A stretch of DNA of 11,592 bases from SIG455 sp045659025 (GTDB lineage: Bacteria; Bacillota; Clostridia; UMGS1810): positions 1 through 11,592 of the forward strand of contig JAZOWA010000019.1 of NCBI GenBank assembly GCA_045659025.1, read 5' to 3'. The position numbers were made by a program, and so were the translations under genes. The notes beneath the pieces were generated by a model that worked only from the letters and a program-made list of their open reading frames with translations, was not told the DNA's origin and ran no database searches. This document shows, in pieces, positions 1 through 4,544 of the stretch. Every line of letters starts with the position of its first letter. Position 1 is the first letter of the stretch.

Positions 1-22
1 CAGAACGAGGGGAGGTGCTACA

Positions 23-211
23 ATGGATTGGTTAATAGGAATACTTCTAAGATCAGCTTTAGCTTATGGAATCGTGGCTATATATATGATGATAAGAACG
101 GCTATTTTGGGTGATACAAATGACGCTCCTCTCATAGAGTCTCTACTCGTTTTTGGAGGAGCAATCTACTTAGAGGAATTAATAGTACGAAAACTTTTTG
201 GTGATAAATAA
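23..211 (+). CDS. Small hydrophobic protein, 62 aa, unknown function
   Basis: A 62-residue protein that I do not recognise. The start is well supported: a GGAGG motif at 11-15 lies 7 bases before the ATG. Residues of about 5-27 are hydrophobic and could form one membrane helix; a second moderately hydrophobic stretch covers about 40-50, and the C-terminus is charged (RKLFGDK). It therefore looks like a small membrane-associated protein. It ends just before a terminator hairpin at 223-246. It is on the opposite strand to the tRNA and yab genes and converges with them; its upstream neighbour is outside the window. Coding potential rests on the ribosome binding site, the sensible composition and the terminator, not on homology. 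No function is proposed. Confidence 0.6.
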   Translation: MDWLIGILLRSALAYGIVAIYMMIRTAILGDTNDAPLIESLLVFGGAIYLEELIVRKLFGDK

Positions 212-222
212 TATTCAACTAA

Positions 223-246
223 AAAAGCACCCTTATGGGTGCTTTT
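223..246. terminator. Intrinsic terminator between the 62-aa gene and structured unit A
   Basis: AAAAGCACCC (223-232), loop TTAT, GGGTGCTTTT (237-246) form a perfect 10-bp stem. It has A-runs on the left and T-runs on the right, so it could stop transcription from either side. The stem core is the same GCACCC/GGGTGC found in the two hairpins at 434-470 and 679-715, so it is the third member of that hairpin set. Confidence 0.75.
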
Positions 247-430
247 CATTTTGAACTATATCTTGAACCAACGTCCCTTTGCGGTTGCCCGAAAGCCGTT
301 TTCGCAGGATAACCTGCTACGGCTTTCGACCGCGGCAGCTCTCTCGGTTCGCTTCTTCTCACACCGTGAGCGCTCACCTCGTTCCCCTTCGGGAACCCGA
401 AGGTCGTGGAGGAAACCTCTCTGTTTCTCA
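223..430 (-). repeat. Structured repeat unit A (diverged partner of unit B; possible ncRNA)
   Basis: This stretch without a convincing gene holds several nested inverted repeats in the same order as unit B. They are CGAAAGCCGT (290-299) with ACGGCTTTCG (319-328), enclosing GCAGG/CCTGC (304-308/313-317) around ATAA; an outer GCGGT/ACCGC pair (281-285/329-333); CTCAC-ACC-GTGAG (358-370); and GAGG-AAA-CCTC (409-419). Near 268-278 it keeps TTGAACCAACG, part of the tRNA-fMet T-arm region. Read on the - strand, the bases between stems are purine-rich and the unit ends in the 223-246 hairpin, so transcription on - (the tRNA direction) is the likelier orientation. Reading frames across it are artefacts. 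I do not recognise the family. The repeat call is firm; the RNA call is inference. Confidence 0.6.
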
Positions 431-433
431 CAA

Positions 434-470
434 CTACAAAAAAAGCACCCTGATGGGTGCTTTTTTGTAG
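434..470. terminator. Terminator-like hairpin ending unit B
   Basis: CTACAAAAAAAGCACCC (434-450), loop TGAT, and GGGTGCTTTTTTGTAG (455-470) form a 16-bp stem with one bulged A. It is symmetrical enough to work on both strands. It is an exact duplicate of the hairpin at 679-715. Confidence 0.65.
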
Positions 471-675
471 TTGCGGGAGCCGGATTTGAACCAACGACCT
501 TTCGGGTTGTGGTCCCCACTCGCCACTTTCCGCAGAATAATCTGCGGTGGCTCGTGACCACTGCCCCTTTCTCGCCTCTCTGCTTCCGCCACCGGCGGCG
601 CTCGGCTCGAAAGCAAGTTATTCGCCCAAGGGCTCATAACCCTCATAAGTGGGTGGATAAAACCACTGTTTCTTT
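434..675 (-). repeat. Structured repeat unit B with partial tRNA-fMet 3' half
   Basis: On the - strand this unit ends with a copy of the 3' half of tRNA-fMet: 434-501 is identical to 679-746, which covers the hairpin, acceptor 3' strand, T-arm and variable region. After one extra T the match continues with CGGGTT. The 5' half of a tRNA is not recognisable. In its place are hairpins equivalent to those of unit A: GTGGTC/GACCAC (509-514/556-561), GCCAC/GTGGC (522-526/547-551), GCAGA-ATAA-TCTGC (532-545), CCGCC-ACC-GGCGG (586-598) and GTGG/CCAC (653-656/663-666). Stem sequences differ from unit A but pairing and loops are kept. Calling it only a tRNA pseudogene would miss this structure. Function unknown. 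Confidence 0.62.
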
Positions 676-678
676 TAG

Positions 679-715
679 CTACAAAAAAAGCACCCTGATG
701 GGTGCTTTTTTGTAG
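679..715 (-). terminator. Terminator immediately downstream of tRNA-fMet
   Basis: The hairpin has the same sequence as the one at 434-470 and starts directly after the discriminator base of tRNA-fMet (716). On the - strand it presents a GCACCC/GGGTGC stem followed by a run of seven T, a good Rho-independent terminator for the two-tRNA transcript. Transcription that passes it would enter unit B. Confidence 0.75.
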
Positions 716-789
<74 letters not shown>

Positions 790-817
790 ATATATTAAAT
801 TTATTTGCAACTGCTAA

Positions 818-903
818 TGCCGGAGACCGGAATCGAACCGGTACGAAGGGTTAGCTTCGCAGGATTTTAAGTCCTGTGCGTCTGCCAGTTCCGCCACTCC
901 GGC
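818..903 (-). tRNA. tRNA-Leu, anticodon TAA
   Basis: An 86-nt class II tRNA reading from 903 to 818. On the - strand the acceptor GCCGGAG pairs with CTCCGGC, followed by discriminator A. The anticodon arm is CAGGA-CTTAAAA-TCCTG with anticodon TAA. A long variable arm, CGAAG...CTTCG, and the T-arm ACCGG-TTCGATT-CCGGT complete the cloverleaf. The long variable arm and A73 fit leucine. CCA is not encoded. It is the first gene of the tRNA transcript, starting about 15 bases after the promoter -10 element. Confidence 0.95.
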
Positions 904-917
904 TTGTTGCACTATAT

Positions 918-946
918 ATATTAGCATACTATCGTGCCTTTGTCAA
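918..946 (-). promoter_or_regulatory. SigA-type promoter of the tRNA-Leu/tRNA-fMet transcript
   Basis: On the - strand: TTGACA (946-941), a 17-base spacer, then TAATAT (923-918), with TG one base before the -10 box (extended -10). The -35 is perfect consensus and the spacing ideal. The expected start, about 910, is a few bases before tRNA-Leu. Confidence 0.85.
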
Positions 947-1037
947 CGGTTTTTTTATATTTCCTGCAAAGCATGAGCAATCGCTTTTTCTTTACTGTAT
1001 TATATGGTGTTTTTCCTTGGTTTATGCGAAGAATTCG

Positions 1038-1514
1038 TTAAATCACAGGGACTCCGCCTCGTCTGCCACGGCGTTTGCCGTCTGTATTATTCTTCCGCTT
1101 TAATTCAGACAACTTTTCGTCACTTGCCATCTGGAATTTCTTGAGCTTGTCCTCAAAGGACAATTCTGCATCACCTGTGGATGTCTCCCATACTGCATCG
1201 CCGGGTCTGCCGGGGGACTGATACTTAGGACGGGATGTGGAAGGCTTCTTCTCACGGCGTTCCTTGGCGGGCGCACTGTCTTTGGGGAGGGTCTGCTTAA
1301 TTGAGAGGGAGAGTTTGCCACCCTCTACAGAGATGACCTTTACCTTGACAACATCGCCAACTTTATAAATCTCGTTGATATCGGATATGTAGCCGTTTGA
1401 AATCTCCGAAATGTGCACAAGGCCGGACTTGCCCGGAGCAACCTCTACAAACGCACCGAACTTGGATATTCCTGTAATCTTGCCTTCTACAATTTCGCCA
1501 ATATTTACTTCCAT
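1038..1514 (-). CDS. yabR: S1-domain RNA-binding protein, YabR type
   Basis: A 158-residue protein with an S1 RNA-binding fold at residues 1-74 (GEIVEGKITGISKFGAFVEV, GLVHISEIS, VGDVVKVKVISVEGGKLSLSI). A basic Pro/Ser/Lys/Arg linker of about 75-118 follows, then a short conserved-looking helix (SFEDKLKKFQMASDEKLSELKR, residues 119-140, interrupted here only for naming) and a basic RRGRRGG tail. The S1 fold binds single-stranded RNA; a role for this protein in translation or stress is not shown by the sequence. The start at 1514 is chosen over an in-frame ATG at 1661 because AGGAGG (1530-1525) lies 10 bases upstream and the S1 domain begins there; the longer form would overlap divIC. It follows divIC, as yabR does in Bacillus subtilis. 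I see no clear terminator between it and the tRNA promoter. Confidence 0.88.
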   Translation of the reverse strand: MEVNIGEIVEGKITGISKFGAFVEVAPGKSGLVHISEISNGYISDINEIYKVGDVVKVKVISVEGGKLSLSIKQTLPKDSAPAKERREKKPSTSRPKYQSPGRPGDAVWETSTGDAELSFEDKLKKFQMASDEKLSELKRKNNTDGKRRGRRGGVPVI

Positions 1515-1545
1515 AAACCGTTGTCCTCCTGAGGATGATATATCC

Positions 1546-1833
1546 TTACTGCTGATTTGAGTCGATATACACCTTTTCGTTTGCACGGAGCAGACCAAGT
1601 TCATCACGGGCGATTTTCTCAACGTGTTCCCTGGATGAATATATGTCTCTCTTCTCCTCAAGTTCCTTTGCCGTCTCTTCCTGCTCGGCTATCTGGCCCT
1701 CGAGGTCTTTTATCTGTCCGTTATAATAACTGATACGGCTGAACTGATTAATGAATACCACTATGGCAATACTTGCAATCACAAGCCACAAAAGACGTCG
1801 AATTGCCTTTTTGTTCATACCACGCTTCTTCAT
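1546..1833 (-). CDS. divIC: Septum formation initiator, DivIC/FtsB family
   Basis: A 95-residue bitopic membrane protein: short basic cytoplasmic N-terminus (MKKRGMNKKAIRR), one transmembrane helix at about 12-28, a coiled coil at about 36-62 rich in Glu/Lys/Gln, and the family-typical segment EHVEKIARDELGLLRANEKVY (residues 69-89 in part). DivIC/FtsB proteins form a complex with FtsL and DivIB/FtsQ at the septum and help activate septal peptidoglycan synthesis. The start at 1833 has a GGAGGAGGG motif 7 bases upstream. It lies between yabQ and yabR, the Bacillus order. A strong SigA-type promoter at 1869-1897 would allow vegetative expression independent of the sporulation genes upstream. The length is normal for the family. 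Confidence 0.93.
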   Translation of the reverse strand: MKKRGMNKKAIRRLLWLVIASIAIVVFINQFSRISYYNGQIKDLEGQIAEQEETAKELEEKRDIYSSREHVEKIARDELGLLRANEKVYIDSNQQ

Positions 1834-1868
1834 CGGCTAACCCTCCTCCGTTTCAATTATTCAACAGT

Positions 1869-1897
1869 ATTATACACTAATTTATTTTTCTTGTAAA
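1869..1897 (-). promoter_or_regulatory. SigA-type promoter ahead of divIC
   Basis: On the - strand: TTTACA (1897-1892), a 17-base spacer, and TATAAT (1874-1869). It begins one base after the yabQ stop codon. The match to the vegetative consensus is 11 of 12 bases. The predicted start lies about 25-30 bases before the divIC start codon. Confidence 0.8.
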
Positions 1898-1898
1898 G

Positions 1899-2342
1899 TT
1901 AATTCTTCTTGAAAAAATTGTGAAATTTTTTTGAAAATTCCGTCAGTTTTCTCCATATTGTCAGAGTGAATCTTCCCATCCGTTTTAATGGAGTGGCGAC
2001 GATGGCAAGGACTGCTCTCACACCCCGCCTGATTGAAAGGATAATGGCGGTGGCGGTGGCGACAACATATCGGCTCACCGTGAGGGAGTACAGCACAAAC
2101 CCTATCATAAACCCTAAAAGGGAGTACCACCTGACCTCACCGCTACTGACTATATACAAGGTGGCACAGGCCTCGGTGAATACGCATATCCACATCAATA
2201 TGTCCTGAAACCATACAAGGCGGGCGGCAGAGGGGAAGCTCCTGCGGAGGATACGGAAAAAATCCACCGTTACCCCGATTGCCACACCTCCTGCCACCGT
2301 GCCCAAAAGCGTAAGTATCTCTTGCTTGCTCGACAAAAACAC
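1899..2342 (-). CDS. yabQ: Spore cortex biosynthesis protein YabQ
   Basis: A 147-residue membrane protein beginning with a GTG codon. An AAGGTG element about 9 bases upstream acts as ribosome binding site. Hydrophobic helices lie at about 9-31, 47-65, 72-89 and 92-104, followed by a basic amphipathic tail (RKLTEFSKKFHNFFKKN). The pattern of a first helix ending VTVDFFRILRR, then DILMW at the start of the second helix, is typical of YabQ. In B. subtilis YabQ is needed for spore cortex formation and sits in the membranes around the forespore. The gene starts 13 bases after the yabP stop, so the two are surely cotranscribed. Family identity rests on pattern and on the yabP-yabQ-divIC order. Confidence 0.9.
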   Translation of the reverse strand: MFLSSKQEILTLLGTVAGGVAIGVTVDFFRILRRSFPSAARLVWFQDILMWICVFTEACATLYIVSSGEVRWYSLLGFMIGFVLYSLTVSRYVVATATAIILSIRRGVRAVLAIVATPLKRMGRFTLTIWRKLTEFSKKFHNFFKKN

Positions 2343-2355
2343 TGTTTATCACACC

Positions 2356-2643
2356 TTACTTAAATAATCGGGCGAGGAGAGGGGTGCCTTTGGATTTGCG
2401 TATATCTGCGTATTGGAGGGAATCAATGCTCCCCTCCATCGACACCTCGCCTATTTCTACGCTGAGTTTGTTGATATGAAGGTCTCTGCCCTTTACTATG
2501 AGTGCACCCATCCCGGTATGCAGGATTATCTCCTCTTCGTTAAAGCTCTCCACATCCGTCACGCCTGACACACCCAGTTTATGACGGCTCTCCATTATGA
2601 TGTTGTGCACCGCAGGGGTGTGACCCGTCTTTCTGTCTTCCAT
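2356..2643 (-). CDS. yabP: Sporulation protein YabP
   Basis: A 95-residue soluble protein with the YabP/YqfC pattern: HNIIMESRHKLGVSGVTDVE, then SFNEEEIILHTGMGALIVKG, DLHINKLSVEIGEVSMEG, and SLQYAD near the C-terminus. In B. subtilis YabP is made in the mother cell under SigE and is needed for normal spore morphogenesis; its biochemical role is unknown. The start at 2643 is chosen because AGGAG (2655-2651) lies 7 bases upstream and the family homology begins there. The in-frame ATG at 2796 would read back through the upstream terminator and into pncB, and is rejected. It heads the yabPQ pair; a SigE-like promoter candidate overlaps the terminator just upstream. Confidence 0.92.
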   Translation of the reverse strand: MEDRKTGHTPAVHNIIMESRHKLGVSGVTDVESFNEEEIILHTGMGALIVKGRDLHINKLSVEIGEVSMEGSIDSLQYADIRKSKGTPLLARLFK

Positions 2644-2661
2644 CTTATCACTCCTATACAT

Positions 2662-2695
2662 AAAAAATCCCCTGTCACAATATATGACAGGGGAT
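2662..2695 (-). terminator. Intrinsic terminator of the pncB operon
   Basis: TCCCCTGTCA (2668-2677) pairs perfectly with TGACAGGGGA (2685-2694) around a 7-base loop. On the - strand six T follow (2667-2662). It lies 16 bases after the pncB stop and just before the yabP ribosome binding site, so it separates NAD salvage from the sporulation genes. Confidence 0.9.
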
Positions 2696-2707
2696 GGGGA
2701 AATATTT
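2679..2707 (-). promoter_or_regulatory. Candidate SigE-type promoter for yabP, overlapping the terminator
   Basis: On the - strand: AAATATT (2707-2701), 14 bases, then CATATATT (2686-2679). This resembles the mother-cell SigE pattern known from Bacillus (a -35 like KMATATT and a -10 like CATACAHT, about 14 bases apart). The -10 lies in the loop and stem of the pncB terminator. Initiation would fall within the 3' arm of that hairpin, so a transcript from it would lack the full stem and escape termination. The assignment is by consensus match and context only. Confidence 0.45.
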
Positions 2708-2710
2708 GTG

Positions 2711-4153
2711 TTATTTGCCGTTCTTGCTGAGAAGTTGATTCTTAATCTCCCAGAGAGATGGGGAAAGGTCCACATAATAATTATGAGGATTCTCAAAGCG
2801 TTTTACCTCGTCCCAGAGAGTGTCAACCTGCTCCTTACAGAAGGTGCGGATATCCTCAACAGAAGGTGACTCATAAACGCACTTGCCTCCTTGGAATATG
2901 GGTTGGAGGAGTTCCTTCACATAATAATCCTCTACCACCTTACGCTTCCAGGTATGCTCGGGATCGAAAATCTCATAGGGTGTGCCGTCGGGAATCGGCT
3001 CATCATTAAGAAGAAGCACATCGCAGATCGCCTTGCCCGTTGCGTTTTCATAGAGTCGGCAGATTTTCTTATTACAAGGAGTGGTGATCTTGGCGATGTT
3101 CTCGGAAATCTTGATTTTGGGGATTTCCTTGCCCTCATCATACACGGCAGACAGTTTATACACACCACCGAAAACCGGGTCTGAGCTGGAAGTAATCATC
3201 CTCTCACCCACACCGAAGGTATCAATAGGCGCGCCCTGAAGGAGAAGGTCACGGATGATGTACTCATCCAGTGAGTTGGTGGCGGTGATTTTGCAATCCT
3301 GCATACCGTTGCGGTCAAGCTCAGCACGAACCTTCTTGGTAAGATAGGTGATATCGCCTGAATCAATACGGACTCCGCCGGGGCGAAGGCCCTTGTCTAT
3401 AAGTTCTTCCTTAAATACCTTTATGGCATTGGGAAGACCGGATTTCAATACGTTATAGGTGTCTATCAGCAAGGTGCAGTTTTTGGGGTATGTCTGCACA
3501 TAGGTCTTGAAGGCCTCGTACTCGCTATCGAACATCTGCACCCAGCTATGCGCCATTGTGCCAAGGGCAGGGATAGAATAAATCCTGTCGGCAATAGTGC
3601 AGGCAGAACCTACACAACCTCCTATATACGCAGCCCTTGCGCCGTTGATTGCACCGTGTACGCCCTGAGCTCTGCGGGAGCCGAACTCCATTACAGGTCT
3701 GCCCTGAGCCGCACGGACAATGCGGTTTGCCTTGGTGGCGATGAGGCTCTGGTGGTTCACTATAAGGAGAATCATAGTCTCCATAAGCTGTGCCTGAATA
3801 GCAGGGCCCACCACCTTGACAATAGGTTCGTTGGGGAATATGGGCACACCCTCCTCCACCGCCCACACATCGCAGGTGAACTCGAAGTTACGGAGATACT
3901 CTAAAAACTCCTCACAAAAGATACCCTTTGAGCGAAAATACTCGATATCCTTATCGTCAAACTTAAGATTCTTAATATAATCAATAAGCTGCTCAAGTCC
4001 GCTCATAATGGCAAATCCGCCACCGTCGGGGACTTTGCGGAAAAACATATCGTAGCACACGATCTTGTCTCTGTATCCGCGAGTGAAATAGCCGTTGGCC
4101 ATTGTCATCTCATAAAAGTCCATGAGCATTGTAAGATTGTCCGCTCTGTTCAT
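2711..4153 (-). CDS. pncB: Nicotinate phosphoribosyltransferase
   Basis: A 480-residue cytosolic enzyme of NAD salvage that joins nicotinate to PRPP, using ATP, to give nicotinate mononucleotide. Visible hallmarks are the N-terminal DNLTMLMDFYEMTMANGY, EFGSRRAQG (156-164) of the nicotinate/PRPP site, GTMAHSW (198-204) whose His202 is the expected phosphorylated histidine, LLIDTYNVLKSG (228-239), VRIDSGD (261-267) for the phosphoribosyl group, and FGVGERM (313-319). Length and motif order are those of bacterial NAPRTase. The start at 4153 follows the upstream gene by 10 bases, and its GGAGGAG ribosome binding site (4173-4167) lies inside the end of that gene with a rather long 13-base spacing, suggesting translational coupling. 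Transcription comes from the promoter at 4461-4489 and ends at 2662-2695. Confidence 0.96.
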   Translation of the reverse strand: MNRADNLTMLMDFYEMTMANGYFTRGYRDKIVCYDMFFRKVPDGGGFAIMSGLEQLIDYIKNLKFDDKDIEYFRSKGIFCEEFLEYLRNFEFTCDVWAVEEGVPIFPNEPIVKVVGPAIQAQLMETMILLIVNHQSLIATKANRIVRAAQGRPVMEFGSRRAQGVHGAINGARAAYIGGCVGSACTIADRIYSIPALGTMAHSWVQMFDSEYEAFKTYVQTYPKNCTLLIDTYNVLKSGLPNAIKVFKEELIDKGLRPGGVRIDSGDITYLTKKVRAELDRNGMQDCKITATNSLDEYIIRDLLLQGAPIDTFGVGERMITSSSDPVFGGVYKLSAVYDEGKEIPKIKISENIAKITTPCNKKICRLYENATGKAICDVLLLNDEPIPDGTPYEIFDPEHTWKRKVVEDYYVKELLQPIFQGGKCVYESPSVEDIRTFCKEQVDTLWDEVKRFENPHNYYVDLSPSLWEIKNQLLSKNGK

Positions 4154-4163
4154 AGTGGAATAA

Positions 4164-4430
4164 TCACTCCTCCATAGCGTCCTTAAGCCAAAACTCCGCT
4201 ATATCCATAGCACTATACATACCTTCGCGCTCCGCTGTCTTGAGCACCTTCATACCCTGCATAAGAGCAATCTGGATAGTGCCTGATATTGCAGCATCCT
4301 CAATTTTCTCAACACCTGCTACGGTGAGCTGAATATAATGGGAATCAGCAATGTTACCGTAAATCATAGTATTGCCTCTGCACACCAGGGGATGTCCGTT
4401 CCAGGTAAGATAATTATATTTTTCAGCCAT
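4164..4430 (-). CDS. Conserved-looking 88-aa protein upstream of pncB, unknown function
   Basis: An 88-residue soluble protein with no signal peptide or membrane helix. It starts MAEKYNYLTWNGHPLVCRGN and ends in an acidic helix (AMDIAEFWLKDAMEE). The middle reads like alternating strands (IYGNIADSHYIQLTVAGVE) followed by a helix-rich half. I recall similar short uncharacterised proteins in Clostridia but cannot name a family. The start at 4430 has AAGGAG 10 bases upstream. It is the first gene of a two-gene operon with pncB: the stop is 10 bases before the pncB ATG and contains the pncB ribosome binding site. That arrangement hints at matched expression with NAPRTase but says nothing definite about function. 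Confidence 0.85.
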   Translation of the reverse strand: MAEKYNYLTWNGHPLVCRGNTMIYGNIADSHYIQLTVAGVEKIEDAAISGTIQIALMQGMKVLKTAEREGMYSAMDIAEFWLKDAMEE

Positions 4431-4460
4431 TTTGCAACAACTCCTTTTTATATTGTGTCT

Positions 4461-4489
4461 ATTCTACCACAAATGAGCAGATATGTAAA
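4461..4489 (-). promoter_or_regulatory. SigA-type promoter of the 88-aa gene and pncB
   Basis: On the - strand: TTTACA (4489-4484), a 17-base spacer, TAGAAT (4466-4461), with TG one base before the -10 box. The predicted start is about 25 bases before the 88-aa gene. I see no obvious repressor operator such as a long palindrome next to it. Confidence 0.8.
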
Positions 4490-4508
4490 CATTATTTTCA
4501 TAAAAACC

Positions 4509-4539
4509 AAAGCCGAAGACCATTTTCGTCCTCGGCTTT
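4509..4539 (-). terminator. Terminator downstream of the amidase gene
   Basis: AAAGCCGAAGAC (4509-4520) and GTCCTCGGCTTT (4528-4539) pair around a 7-base loop. The single non-Watson-Crick position is a G-U pair in the - strand RNA but an A-C mismatch in the + strand RNA, which supports use on -. The following T-run on - is interrupted (TTTGGTTTTTA). Confidence 0.75.
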
Positions 4540-4544
4540 TTGTA

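Noticed and set aside
223..680. tmRNA, RNase P RNA or T-box leader
   Set aside because: No tag reading frame with an ANDENYALAA-like end, no RNase P conserved core, no T-box AGGGTGG element, and no downstream aminoacyl-tRNA synthetase gene.
239..715. A 158-codon + strand frame and overlapping frames on both strands across the tRNA-associated units
   Set aside because: The peptide contains AGAGFEPTTF, which is what the antisense of the tRNA-fMet 3' half encodes. The two halves of the frame resemble each other only because the DNA units are repeats, and base changes keep stem pairing and not protein chemistry. No ribosome binding site supports it.
947..1037. Possible terminator of yabR
   Set aside because: Only 3-4 bp hairpins (such as CGAA-TTC-TTCG) without a T-run on the - strand are visible, so no terminator is called here.
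1515..1661. Longer N-terminus for YabR from the ATG at 1661
   Set aside because: It would overlap the end of divIC, has no ribosome binding site, and the added residues do not resemble the S1 family; the ATG at 1514 has AGGAGG.
2644..2796. Longer N-terminus for YabP from the ATG at 2796
   Set aside because: It would be read through the pncB terminator and overlap the pncB coding end; the internal ATG at 2643 has a proper AGGAG.
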